A stretch of 46,724 bases of DNA. Source: Lentzea jiangxiensis. Lineage in GTDB: Bacteria; Actinomycetota; Actinomycetes; Mycobacteriales; Pseudonocardiaceae. A model generated the notes under the pieces. That model was given only the letters and a program-made list of their open reading frames with translations, had not been told where the DNA came from and ran no database searches. The position numbers and the translations under genes were made by a program. Positions within the stretch are counted from its first letter, which is position 1, and every line of letters starts with the position of its first letter. Location of the stretch: positions 1 through 46,724 of the forward strand of contig NZ_FNIX01000031.1 of the NCBI RefSeq assembly GCF_900104175.1, written 5' to 3'. Positions 1-8,008 of the stretch are shown in pieces.

Positions 1-303
1 TACATCGTGGCCGACAACTTCTCGCCGCACCGCCACCCCGACGTCCTGGACTGGGCCGCCGCCAACGACGTCGAGCTGGTGTTCCTGCCGACCTACTCCA
101 GCTGGTTGAACTGGATCGAGGCCGAGTTCACCGCCCTGCGCTACTTCGCCCTCAACGGCACCGACCACCGCAGCCACGCCGAGCAGAACGCCGCGATCGC
201 GGCCTACATCCGCTGGCGCAACGCCCGCGCCCAACCCAAGACCGGCTTCGCCACCGACTCACCCATCCGCACCTGGACCCATTACCCGGCCAAGATTGCG
301 TGA
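1..303 (+). pseudogene. IS630-family transposase, C-terminal part (cut by window edge)
   Basis: The reading frame is already open at base 1 and ends at TGA 301-303. The visible 100 residues are the end of an IS630/Tc1-type DDE transposase. The second catalytic Asp lies in the ADNFSPH block and the final acidic residue in the SSWLNWIEAEF block, the usual DDE-superfamily spacing. The tail ends in WTHYPAKIA. Only this C-terminal piece is inside the window, so I cannot say whether the element is complete. It is not the same sequence as the IS630 copy near 45.4 kb. It directly abuts the dehydratase-like gene, whose stop is 8 bp away. Confidence 0.8.
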
Positions 304-310
304 CGCAGCA

Positions 311-1390
311 CTAGGACAGGGCTGCGGCAGGCACAGCGGCAGGTGACCCCGCAGATGCAACGTCACGCGCAGCAGCAGGTGGGGAGGCAGCCGCGACGAC
401 TGGTGCAACGGCGGGTGCGATCGCAGGCACTGCGGCAGACCCGGCAGCCGGTGCGGCGGAAGGCCCGGCGTCAGGTGCGGCAGCCGGTGCGGCGAGCAGG
501 CCGCCCACCGTGCCGTCGAGGCGGACCAGCAGCCTGCCCCACGCGTCCACCGCCGTCACCGAGCCCGCCGCGATCGAACGTCCCTCCGCGCTGCCCTTCT
601 CGGCGAACAGCAACGCACCGTCGACACCGGCGTCGGCACCGACCGGGCCGCAGATGATGCGTGCGATCCGTTGCGGTACCGCGACTTCGTCCGTTGCGGC
701 GCCGAGACCGAGCTGCACGGCGGCGTCGATCAGCAGTGCGGGCGTGACGAACCCGGCCGGCCAGGAAGAGCCCGGAGTGAAGCCGAACCTCGCCCATCGG
801 CCGAGCGTGCCCGCACGCACGTCGTGCAGCGATGCGAACCGGCCGGTCAGGGCGAGCGGGCCGGAATCACCTGCGGTCAACGGAAGTCCGTCCACAGCGG
901 GCAGGTCGGCGGTGACGGTGCCGAGGTCGTCGGCGAGCCGCACGGGCACCTCCGCATCCACCCTGTCGTGTACCAGCACACGACCGTCAGGTGCGACGAC
1001 GTCGCCGCTGACGGTGACCGCCACCTCCGATCCGTTGAGACGTCCTTCGATGCGTTTCACCGCCGTCCGGCCGTCCTGCAGACTCATGAACCTGTGCAGC
1101 ACCAGGCCGGTGAAGCCGGTGATGCGCACACCCGGCCGGAGAGCGAGTGCTGCCTCTGCGGCCATCTCCAGGACGAACGCGCCCAGCAGCGTGGGCCGAC
1201 CTCGCACCACGTGCCCGGAGAGGTAGGCCTCATCCGCCAGCTCGCAGAGGGCCGAGATCCCGCAAGTGTATTCCTCGAAAATCTCGCGCAGGTAGAAACG
1301 CGACCACAGACCGGCTGCGTTCGCGCGCCTCAGGTCACCGAACAGGGTGGTGCGGTCCGGCCCCGCGAAGACGGACAGGTCATGGTGCAA
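311..1390 (-). CDS. Free-standing polyketide-synthase-type dehydratase (double hot-dog)
   Basis: 359 residues. The N-terminal hot-dog half carries the DH-type motif around His60 (SGHVVRGRP, with Gly and Pro spaced as in HxxxGxxxxP). The second half carries the Asp partner in IDAAVQLG (Asp222, Gln226), as in the DxxxQ motif of PKS DH domains. Known family role: dehydration of a beta-hydroxyacyl thioester on a carrier protein. The last ~55 residues are almost purely Ala/Pro/Gly/Ser, like an interdomain linker, so this may be a domain cut out of a larger synthase by the transposon that abuts its 3' end. It lies 170 bp downstream of the thioester-reductase-like gene on the same strand. No ACP, KS or AT is visible, so the substrate is unknown. 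Confidence 0.6.
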   Translation of the reverse strand: MHHDLSVFAGPDRTTLFGDLRRANAAGLWSRFYLREIFEEYTCGISALCELADEAYLSGHVVRGRPTLLGAFVLEMAAEAALALRPGVRITGFTGLVLHRFMSLQDGRTAVKRIEGRLNGSEVAVTVSGDVVAPDGRVLVHDRVDAEVPVRLADDLGTVTADLPAVDGLPLTAGDSGPLALTGRFASLHDVRAGTLGRWARFGFTPGSSWPAGFVTPALLIDAAVQLGLGAATDEVAVPQRIARIICGPVGADAGVDGALLFAEKGSAEGRSIAAGSVTAVDAWGRLLVRLDGTVGGLLAAPAAAPDAGPSAAPAAGSAAVPAIAPAVAPVVAAASPPAAARDVASAGSPAAVPAAALS

Positions 1391-1509
1391 CCGTAGCGTC
1401 GATTCGCACCACGTGCCGCACCATGACGCCGTCGAAGGTCGACTCCGTGCTTGATCAAAAAGAGGGCAGTTGACCTATTCTAGCAGGTCAACGACCCTCC
1501 TTCGTTCCA

Positions 1510-1552
1510 GCGCCCCCGGCAGGAACCGAACCTGTGACCTCGGGATTAGGAG
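1510..1552 (-). pseudogene. 3' half of a tRNA-Arg(CCT)-like gene (possible att site)
   Basis: Read on the minus strand, these 43 bases contain an anticodon-loop-like CTCCTAA (anticodon CCT), a T-arm with loop TTCGGTT flanked by ACAGG and CCTGC, and an acceptor 3' strand CGGGGGC that would pair with the GCCCCCG start of tRNA-Arg(CCT) genes. Similarity starts at the anticodon loop; the bases 5' of it do not pair as an anticodon stem, and no D-arm or 5' acceptor is present. A tRNA half that begins in the anticodon loop and ends at the 3' end is the usual footprint of tyrosine-recombinase integration. It sits just past the stop of the reductase gene. The base of the T-stem has one mismatch, so it is probably not functional. 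Confidence 0.6.
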
Positions 1553-1560
1553 AATCAAGG

Positions 1561-2646
1561 TCAGGAGAAGGTGCCGAGCCGCTCGCAGTGCCACGCGGCA
1601 AAGGCATGCAGCTCGGCCAGGTCGAACTGCCACGAGCGCAGCGCCGAATCCGGCACCACTGCGCTCAGCACACTCTGGTCGAACACCTTCGTACCGGTCA
1701 GGTACGAGCGGTAGAAAGTGATCTTGCGGTCGAACTCGTGGTCCACCCTGGTGAAGCCCTCGGTGTCGCTGACATACGACGGCGCGGGCAGTCCGGATAG
1801 CTCGAACACGCGGTCCAGTGCGGGGTGCAGCGTGAGGGGGTTCGGGTGGGTCAGGTGGAACACGCCGACCCCGCCACCCGCGAGACTGATCGACACCGCG
1901 TCCCGCGCGACTAGGTCAACCGGCACGAAGTTTAACAACGTTTCCTCGTCGGCCCGCAGCCGCACCTTCAACGGCTCGCCGAGAATGCGCTGCACGCGGC
2001 GCAGCTGATGGATCCGCTTCTGGATGCCGTAGAGACCCGAGATGCCACCGACAACCGCCTTGGTGACGCTGTGGCCGATCACGATGCTGGGCCGCATCAC
2101 CCGGACCGGGATCCCGGCCTCGGCGGCCACCAGCTCGGCGGCGATCTTGCTGTCCTCGTAGCGGTTGTTGGTCGGCACCTCCGCCGACGCAGCTTCTTCC
2201 AGCACCAGACCGGTCCGACGGCCGGCTACGTACGCAGTGCTCACCTGGTTGACCACCTCGGCACCTACCGCCTCGGCGAGGTCCAGCACGTTGCGGGTGC
2301 CGATGATGTTGGTGCGCTGCAACGCTTCCCAGTGCTTGTCCTCGTACCGCAGGTCCGCTGCGGAGTGCCACACCTCGTGCACGCGGCCCGCCACGGCCGG
2401 ATCGATGCCGCACAACGGCTCGATCACGTCGCCGGCGAGCACGCGGCAGCGCTTCTCGATGTCGCGCTCCAACGGCAGGTCATAGGCTTCCGCGGCCTCA
2501 TTCAGCCGGGCGATGAGACGTTCTCCAGGATCCGAGCGACCCGGCCGGGTCACGCAGATGACCTCGTCATCGGTTCGCTGCAACAACTCCAACACCAGCG
2601 CAGCGCCCACGAGGCCTGTCGCTCCGGTCACCAGATGCACGCTCAC
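1561..2646 (-). CDS. Thioester-reductase-like extended SDR (NAD-binding_4 type)
   Basis: 361 residues starting at GTG 2646, which overlaps the TGA of the upstream P450 reading frame (GTGA), implying translational coupling. The N terminus has the Rossmann glycine motif TGATGLVG. The catalytic Tyr-x-x-x-Lys is in RYEDSKIAAE, preceded by a Ser/Thr region VSTAYVAG, the pattern of the reductase domains that release aldehydes or alcohols from carrier proteins and of fatty-acyl-CoA reductases. Likely reaction: NAD(P)H-dependent reduction of a thioester or carbonyl intermediate. With the P450 pseudogene upstream and the dehydratase downstream it looks like the middle of a small biosynthetic operon. 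The gene itself seems intact, but its partner P450 is dead. Confidence 0.75.
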   Translation of the reverse strand: MSVHLVTGATGLVGAALVLELLQRTDDEVICVTRPGRSDPGERLIARLNEAAEAYDLPLERDIEKRCRVLAGDVIEPLCGIDPAVAGRVHEVWHSAADLRYEDKHWEALQRTNIIGTRNVLDLAEAVGAEVVNQVSTAYVAGRRTGLVLEEAASAEVPTNNRYEDSKIAAELVAAEAGIPVRVMRPSIVIGHSVTKAVVGGISGLYGIQKRIHQLRRVQRILGEPLKVRLRADEETLLNFVPVDLVARDAVSISLAGGGVGVFHLTHPNPLTLHPALDRVFELSGLPAPSYVSDTEGFTRVDHEFDRKITFYRSYLTGTKVFDQSVLSAVVPDSALRSWQFDLAELHAFAAWHCERLGTFS

Positions 2647-3904
2647 GCCGAGACTCCGATCCGCAGGGGGCAGCCGCCCGACCGCGTTGATGAGGGTTTA
2701 CTGACACATAGAAGAGGTTCGCCCAGCACTAGGTCCGGCAACAGGCGATCACACAGCACCTTGAGCATGGCCTTGATGTCCAGCCTCGCGAGGTGCGCCG
2801 AGGCGGAAGTGTGGTCCGCTACCGTCGAAGAAAATGTGCTGGTTCGGTGTGCGGGTGATATCGAACTCCCACGGTCAGCCGGCCACGCGCTCGTCGCGGT
2901 TCGCCGAGCCGTATGGCATGACCACTTGGTCGCCCCCGTGGATGACCACGGGATGTTTACGCCACCGGGCATCATCGTCTGGATGACCGTCCGGCCGAGC
3001 GCCACCACGGGCGATGGCCAGCGCATGATCTCCTCCACCGCACCGGCGATGTACGTGTCGAAGTCGCTCTGAAGCAACACGAGCTGATCCGGGAAATCCT
3101 TCGGAGCCAACAAGCCGTGGATGATCGCGTACAGGACGGCCTCGTTCCCCGCGGTGAACAACAAGAGGAAGAACGAGGTGATTTCCTCGTCAGTGAGCCG
3201 CTGACCGTCCACCTCGGCCTCGAGCAGCGCGCGCATCAGGTCGCCGGGGTAGCCATGCATGTCCTCGAGCAGATCCATGCTCAACGCGGACAGCCCAATC
3301 ACCGCGTTGCGGAACGCCGTCTCCGCGTCCGGCCCGCCGAACTCGGTGTCGCGTCAGGCGGTGAGCGCGTTCACGTGCGACGTCGCCCGTACGCGTTCCT
3401 CGCCGTCGAGCCCGAGGATCTCGCAGATCGTCCACACCGGCAGCGGTTCGGCGATGTCGGTCACGAAGTCGAATTCGCCGCCGACGGCAGCCGCCGATAT
3501 CCTCGGCGGCGACGCGGATGGCCTCCGCCATTTCCGTGATGCGGCGCGGACTGAACGCCGTCGCCACGAGCCGGCGCTGGATGCCGTGCTGGGGCGCGTC
3601 CATCGCCCCGATCGACTGCGACGCCGCAGCGATCTCCGCAGGCAGCACGTCGAAGGTGACCCCGCCGTGCTCGGCCGCGGAGGAGAAGATGGCGGGGGTT
3701 CTTGCTGACCTCGACCAGGTCGGCGTGCCCGGACACCGCCCAGTAACCGGGCGCGGCGTGGCCTTCGATGAGGGCGTTCTCGACCGGTCGTTGCCACGAA
3801 ACGGGTTCAGTGCGGCGCAACACCTCGAACGCCCGATCGCGTTCACGCGGGGACAGCGCCCAGAAGGAGTCCGCGGAGATGTCGATGACAGAGGCTGTCG
3901 GCAT
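2643..3904 (-). pseudogene. Cytochrome P450 pseudogene with heme Cys replaced
   Basis: Pieces of one bacterial class I P450 are spread over all three minus frames. The start (VIDISADSFW) runs to EVSKNP near 3700, where a one-base gain in a C-run shifts frame. The next piece covers FSSAAEHGGVTF to FSPRRITEMAEAIRVAAEDIG, then a second shift near 3495. There is an in-frame TGA at 3354-3356, then the I-helix region (FTAGNEAVLYAI), the ExxR-type segment near EEIMRW, and another shift near 2945. A further TGA lies at 2875-2877. In the heme loop (GSGPHF-R-LG) the codon at 2803-2805 is CGC (Arg) where family members have the axial Cys, followed by a 2-base loss before HLARLDIKAM. At least four frameshifts, two stops and loss of the heme ligand make function impossible. 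It resembles the CYP124/125/142 group. Confidence 0.9.
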
Positions 3905-3948
3905 CGGATTCGCGTCGCTTCCTGCAGGTGGGAATCGGGTGGGCGCGC

Positions 3949-4098
3949 TCAGGAGACGTAGCTGTGGTCGTCGTTCTCCAGCTGCTCCCAGGTGATCTGA
4001 CCGTCGAGCACGTCCTGGAAGGTGTAGCGGGGATCCGACATCAGCTCTGGAAGAACGAGGTCGTCCTGGTGCGAGACGTTGCAGCGGCGGAACGCCAT
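3949..4098 (-). CDS. 49-residue protein with C-terminal ITWEQL motif
   Basis: Start ATG 4098 has a good ribosome site (AAGGAG, 6 bases upstream) and the frame ends at TGA 3949-3951. The C-terminal part reads YTFQDVLDGQITWEQL, then an acidic tail NDDHSYVS. The same motif ends the 81-residue protein at 8009-8254 (VLSGHITWEEL). The N-terminal part is different and has one Cys. No signal peptide or membrane segment. It is first in a run that continues into the P450 pseudogene, the reductase and the dehydratase, and has a copy of the repeated promoter element 44 bp upstream of its start. Function unknown. Two independent genes with the same motif, ribosome site and promoter type argue it is real. 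Confidence 0.7.
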   Translation of the reverse strand: MAFRRCNVSHQDDLVLPELMSDPRYTFQDVLDGQITWEQLENDDHSYVS

Positions 4099-4141
4099 GT
4101 CTGCTCCTTCAGCGGGTGGTCAGGCTGGTGATTTGCCTGAT

Positions 4142-4191
4142 CCAGAACACCGCAGGCGCACTGCGGTTACCATGCAGGAGAAGCGGAAGAA
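4142..4191 (-). promoter_or_regulatory. Repeated promoter-like element, copy E
   Basis: Minus-strand block at 4169-4191 (TTCTTCCGCTTC then TCCTGCATGGT), a 17-bp spacer, then GGTGTTCTGG at 4142-4151. It ends 43 bp before the start of the 49-residue gene. Flanking bases upstream (CTGCCGGTCAG) are shared with copy D. Confidence 0.65.
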
Positions 4192-4390
4192 CTGACCGGC
4201 AGTCTCGTGGCTGCAGAACCTGCTCACCCGATCGGGTGCATCTGCGACGGCACCGCTGCCAGCCCGAACTGCAAGCCAGCGGGAACATCGGGAAGGTCCG
4301 GTTTGTCGTGATGAGCACTGCCCGCGCCCAGCGTGGTCGTGCTGACCGGCACTGCCAGTTGAGACGGGCGCTGTCCGGGCACGCACCGTG

Positions 4391-4440
4391 TTCTGCCGGT
4401 GCTCCTGCGTGGCGGCGATGGATCACATGCCGTCTACTTC
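4391..4440 (+). promoter_or_regulatory. Repeated promoter-like element, copy F (plus strand)
   Basis: Plus-strand block at 4391-4413 (TTCTGCCGGTGC then TCCTGCGTGGC), which matches copy C at 19 of 23 positions, a 17-bp spacer, and a weaker -10-like CGTCTACTTC at 4431-4440. The ATG at 4446 follows by 5 bp, which would make that transcript leaderless. Together with copy E, which faces the other way 200 bp to the left, it makes the gene-free stretch 4099-4445 a divergent control region. I see nothing else in that stretch. Confidence 0.55.
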
Positions 4441-4445
4441 CGAGC

Positions 4446-4811
4446 ATGTCTATTAGAACCAGGAAACTGGCCGCGCTGACGGCAACCGTCGCCGCGGCCA
4501 TCTCGCTCGCCACCGCGACCCCGGCCATGGCTGCGAATGGCCAAACCTGTGCCCGCCATTACGTGCCGAACAGCTGGGTGTACGGGACCGTCTGCCGAAC
4601 CTGGCGGGATGACGGTCGCGGCGCCTACAACGGCCACTGGTGGCTCGGCGAGTTCGACGGCCGCTCCCCGACCTGCACGTTGACAGCCTCCGAGACGGAA
4701 AGCAGGTGCCCCTCATCGGTGAGGAGGCGACTACACGGGAGTCAAGCAGTTCCTGACCCGCATCTGCGACGGCTCGAACTGCTCGGGCTGGAAGTAACCG
4801 CCACCACCTGA
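4446..4811 (+). CDS. Small secreted Cys-containing protein, probably frameshifted
   Basis: ATG 4446 opens a classic Sec signal peptide: SIRTRKL, a hydrophobic core of Ala/Val/Leu, and an AMA-A cleavage site near residue 30. The mature part has several Cys and Trp (QTCARHY, GTVCRTWRDD, HWWLGEFDG), suggesting a small disulfide-bonded extracellular protein. After SPTCTLT the frame becomes Arg-rich and unlike a secreted protein. Two other frames carry better continuations (DGKQVPLIGEE, then GDYTGVKQFLTRICDGSNC ending at TAA 4795-4797), so two small indels near 4690 and 4725 are likely. No Shine-Dalgarno is seen, in keeping with the leaderless arrangement suggested by the promoter element just upstream. 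Family not recognised. Confidence 0.5.
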   Translation: MSIRTRKLAALTATVAAAISLATATPAMAANGQTCARHYVPNSWVYGTVCRTWRDDGRGAYNGHWWLGEFDGRSPTCTLTASETESRCPSSVRRRLHGSQAVPDPHLRRLELLGLEVTATT

Positions 4812-4843
4812 GCCCGGTCGCACGCGTGTGCGTGCGACCGGGC
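4812..4843 (+). terminator. Hairpin terminator
   Basis: Perfect 14-bp stem GCCCGGTCGCACGC / GCGTGCGACCGGGC with a 4-base loop, starting at the base after the TGA of the secreted-protein frame. It lies before the regulator's ATG 4865, which argues against any start for that gene inside the hairpin. Confidence 0.7.
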
Positions 4844-4864
4844 CTGATGTGGTTAGTTTGGCGC

Positions 4865-7309
4865 ATGACGCCAACGGCCTCCGATCAGGCTTCCCACGCC
4901 TTCGGCGTCCTCCTGAAGGGCTACCGCGTGCGCGCGGAGCTTACCCAGGAGCAGCTCTCCGAAGGCTCCGGTGTGAGCGTGCGAGCCATCAGCGACATGG
5001 AGCGCGGGATCGCCAGGAGCCCGCAACGACGCACCATCGAGTCGCTCGCAGCCACGCTGAGGTTGACCGAGGACGAGCTCGCCTACCTGCGGAAGTCCTC
5101 GAAGCTGAGCCGGGACCTCCTGGATCCGGCCCCGCCCGCCCCCGACCGCACCGTCACCCTGCCGCCCGGCGGCGCGCTGCCGCCGGACCTGAACGATCTG
5201 ACGGGGCGCGCACGGAACCTGGACGCGTTGCGCGAGCTCGCCGCCGGGCTGGCCGAGAGCCGACGGTGGTCCGGTGGTGTCGCGATCCTCAGCGGCCCGC
5301 CCGGCACCGGCAAGACCAGCCTCGCCGTGCGGGCCGCCTACGAGCTCGCCGGCCACTTTCCCGACGGGCAGCTCTTCCTCAAGCTGCGCGGGATGTCGCC
5401 GGATCCGGCAGAACCCGCCGACGTGCTGCACCTCCTGCTCCGGTCGCTCGGCATCGACTCGGCGCACATCCCCGCGGACCTGGACCAGCAGGCCGCCCTG
5501 TGCCGGTCGCTGCTCGCCGAACGAGCGGTGCTGATCGTGCTCGACGACGCCGCCGACGAGGCTCAGGTTCGCCCGCTGCTGGTCGGCGGACGGCGCTGCC
5601 TCACCCTCGTGAGCAGTCGGCACGTGCTGGTGGGCCTCACCGGTGCCAGCAGGTTCGGCCTCGGGGTGCTCGGGCAGGACGACGCGGTCGAACTGCTCGC
5701 GACCATCATCGGACCGGCCCGCATCGCGGCGGAACGCCCCGCCGCGGTCGCGCTGGCCGAGCTGTGCGGGTGGCTCCCCCTTGCGTTGCGCATCGCCGGC
5801 AACCGCCTCGCCAGCCGTCCGATGTGGCCGATCGACCGCATGGTGGGGCAGCTGCGGGACGGGGACAGGCGTCTCACCACGCTGACGGCGGGCGACCTCA
5901 CCATCCGCGGTGTGTTCGACCTGTCGTACCGCCAGCTCAACCCGTCCGCGGCCGTGCTCTTCCGCCGCCTGTCCCTGGTGCCGACCGGTGACTTTTCGGC
6001 GCGGGCGGCGACCGCGTTGGTCGACGCGCCCGACGAGGACAAGGTGATCGGCCCGCTGGAGGAGCTCGTCGACGCGAGCCTGTTGCAGCCGACGCAGAAC
6101 GACGGCCGCTACCAGTTCCACGACCTCCTCCGGGCGTTCGCCACGGAGCTGCTTGCCAGGGAGGAGACCGCCGAGGCCGTGCGGTCGGCCGAGAAGCGGC
6201 TCGTCGACTGGCTGGTGGGCACGGCGACGGCGGCGGCGCAGGAGTTCCAGCCGACGTCGGTCCGGTCGGAACGGCTCGCGACCTCCCCGTTCCGGGATCA
6301 CCGCGAGGCGGAGCGCTGGCTGCAGGCCGAGACGTCGAACTGGCTGATCGCGGCCGGGCGAGCCGCGGCGGACGGCGCACACCGGCAGGTGCTCGACCTC
6401 TCCGAGGCCATGCACTGGTACTCGGAGTTCGACTGCACCGCGGACACCTGGTACACCCTGTTCGACCTGGCCCGGCGATCGGCCATCGCGATCGGCAGCA
6501 AGCGGGACGAGGCGCTGCAGCGCAATTTCCTGGCGTGGGTGCTGAGCGCCCTCATGGGCCGGACGAACGAGGCCGCGCGGATGGCCGAGGAGGCGATGGC
6601 CGCCGCGGTGGAAGCGGGTGACCTGTGTGAACGCGGCTGGGCCACGCTCTACCTGCTGAGCGCCGAGGTGCGCGGCGGGAACCTGCCGCCCTCGGTGGAC
6701 GCCTACGACGAGGCGCTGCGGTTGTTCGAGGAGGCCGGCTACTCGCTCGGCCAGTACGTCGCCCGTTCCATGCGCGCCGCGTACTGGAACAGGACGGGAC
6801 TCGTCGACGAGGCGGCGAAGGAGTTCTCCGCGTGCGTCGCCTTCTTCAGCACTGCCGGGTCCGCCGACTCCACCCCGGTGGACGACAACAACTACGCGCA
6901 CACCCTACTGTTCTCCTCCGCCAACCTGAAGGCACTCGGAGACCTTGACGGGGCGCTCGCGCAGTCAGAGCAGGCGCTGGAGCTGTTCCGCGGCGGTGGC
7001 GCGGCCCTGGGCCTCGCCCGCGCCCTGCAGGCCGGCGGCGGCTACCTTCGCGCCATGGGCGAGCTCGGCCGGGCGCGGGAGAGACTCGCCGAGGCGCAGG
7101 TGATCTACGCGCGCACCGGCCAGCAGAGGGCCGAGATCGACGTGTTGTGCGAGCTGGCGTCGTTGTCGGACGAGTTGCACGAGCCGGAAACCGCGCACGG
7201 CCACCGCATGCGCGCGCTGGCGTTGTGCGAGACGCTCGCCGACCCCGCCGCGGTGAAGAGGCTGCGCGCGGAGCTGGCACAGCACCTGGACCAGCACAGG
7301 CAGGCCTGA
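4865..7309 (+). CDS. XRE-HTH / NB-ARC (STAND) / TPR transcriptional regulator
   Basis: 814 residues from ATG 4865; starts further upstream would lie in the terminator hairpin. Residues ~10-75 are an XRE-type helix-turn-helix (LTQEQLSEGSGVSVRAISDME). Residues 144-151 are a Walker A motif GPPGTGKT, followed by a Walker B-like VLIVLDDAADE near 222 and the GxP-type CGWLPLAL. These are NB-ARC hallmarks of STAND ATPases. The C-terminal ~350 residues are TPR-like helical repeats with Ala-rich pairs. Known family behaviour: nucleotide- and ligand-controlled oligomerising regulators, common next to antibiotic clusters in actinomycetes. It lacks the BTAD domain of SARP proteins. It stands alone between two terminators and between promoter copies E/F and B, so it is a candidate controller of that element (inference only). 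Confidence 0.9.
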   Translation: MTPTASDQASHAFGVLLKGYRVRAELTQEQLSEGSGVSVRAISDMERGIARSPQRRTIESLAATLRLTEDELAYLRKSSKLSRDLLDPAPPAPDRTVTLPPGGALPPDLNDLTGRARNLDALRELAAGLAESRRWSGGVAILSGPPGTGKTSLAVRAAYELAGHFPDGQLFLKLRGMSPDPAEPADVLHLLLRSLGIDSAHIPADLDQQAALCRSLLAERAVLIVLDDAADEAQVRPLLVGGRRCLTLVSSRHVLVGLTGASRFGLGVLGQDDAVELLATIIGPARIAAERPAAVALAELCGWLPLALRIAGNRLASRPMWPIDRMVGQLRDGDRRLTTLTAGDLTIRGVFDLSYRQLNPSAAVLFRRLSLVPTGDFSARAATALVDAPDEDKVIGPLEELVDASLLQPTQNDGRYQFHDLLRAFATELLAREETAEAVRSAEKRLVDWLVGTATAAAQEFQPTSVRSERLATSPFRDHREAERWLQAETSNWLIAAGRAAADGAHRQVLDLSEAMHWYSEFDCTADTWYTLFDLARRSAIAIGSKRDEALQRNFLAWVLSALMGRTNEAARMAEEAMAAAVEAGDLCERGWATLYLLSAEVRGGNLPPSVDAYDEALRLFEEAGYSLGQYVARSMRAAYWNRTGLVDEAAKEFSACVAFFSTAGSADSTPVDDNNYAHTLLFSSANLKALGDLDGALAQSEQALELFRGGGAALGLARALQAGGGYLRAMGELGRARERLAEAQVIYARTGQQRAEIDVLCELASLSDELHEPETAHGHRMRALALCETLADPAAVKRLRAELAQHLDQHRQA

Positions 7310-7312
7310 CAC

Positions 7313-7349
7313 GGTGCGGCCTGGGAGCCGTGGACTCCCCGGTCGCACC
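7313..7349. terminator. Bidirectional hairpin between convergent genes
   Basis: Near-perfect 15-bp stem (GGTGCGGCCTGGGAG against CTCCCCGGTCGCACC, 13 of 15 paired) with a 7-base loop, placed in the 46-bp gap between the regulator and the LAxTG protein gene, which converge here. Confidence 0.6.
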
Positions 7350-7355
7350 ACGGGC

Positions 7356-7955
7356 TCAGGCCTGTTTGCGCCGCAGGAAGAGCAGCACGCCGGCACCCGC
7401 ACCGACCAGGACGAGGCCACTGAGCAGCAACCACGTGGTCGCCGCGCCGGTGTTGGCCAGCGGCGGCGCGGCCTGCTCCTTCGGCGGCACTGGCGCGACC
7501 GTCGTGGTCGTGGTGGTCGGCGCGGGCTTCGACGGGGTGGTGCTCGTGATGGTGGTCGGGACGGTCGTCGTGGTGGTCGTCGTCGGCGGCGTCTTCACGC
7601 ACTTCGCGAGATCGACCTCCTTGCGGAAGGTCCAGCCGTCCTTGCCGTCGAGGTCGTCCCACGCGGTGACGTCGATCACGAACTTGTGCGCGATCGTGCC
7701 GTCCAGCGAGTTCCACTTCTTGCTGTAGGAGGTGCCGAAGTCGGACTTGTCCAAGATCTTGCCGTTGTCAGTGACCACGATCTTGTTCGGCTTCTTGTCG
7801 TTGTACTCCGAGAGGCTGACCGACAACGTCGCGACGTCCTCCACACAGGTCGCGATCAACTCGGGCTCGTGGGCGCTCGCCACTTTGACGAACCCGAGCA
7901 GGGTCATCGAAACCAAGCCCACCACCGTCATCGTTCCGGTGATCCTGCGCGCCAT
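7356..7955 (-). CDS. LAxTG-anchored cell-wall surface protein
   Basis: 199 residues from ATG 7955 with ribosome site AGGAGA. Order: signal peptide to about residue 28 (cleavage at ASA-H), an extracellular domain of ~90 residues with two Cys that probably form a disulfide, a Thr/Pro-rich wall-spanning stalk (about 124-160), then LANTG at 166-170, a hydrophobic helix and a basic tail FLRRKQA. LAxTG is the signal read by class E sortases of high-GC actinobacteria, so the product should be covalently linked to peptidoglycan. No sortase gene is in the window. It follows the 81-residue gene by 53 bp on the same strand and may be cotranscribed from promoter copy B. The folded domain was not recognised. 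Confidence 0.85.
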   Translation of the reverse strand: MARRITGTMTVVGLVSMTLLGFVKVASAHEPELIATCVEDVATLSVSLSEYNDKKPNKIVVTDNGKILDKSDFGTSYSKKWNSLDGTIAHKFVIDVTAWDDLDGKDGWTFRKEVDLAKCVKTPPTTTTTTTVPTTITSTTPSKPAPTTTTTTVAPVPPKEQAAPPLANTGAATTWLLLSGLVLVGAGAGVLLFLRRKQA

Positions 7956-8008
7956 CGTGGTTCTCCTGTGCTGTCTGTTCTCTGTAGACGGATGATGTGG
8001 ACGGTCGG

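Noticed and set aside
1470..1721. Plus-strand peptide containing APGRNRTCDLGIRR
   Set aside because: This is the familiar false translation obtained when a tRNA gene is read in reverse; it supports the tRNA remnant and is not a protein.
4853..6901. 682-codon open frame opposite the STAND regulator
   Set aside because: Shadow of the high-GC regulator gene: Arg/Gly/His-rich translation, no domain and no ribosome site.
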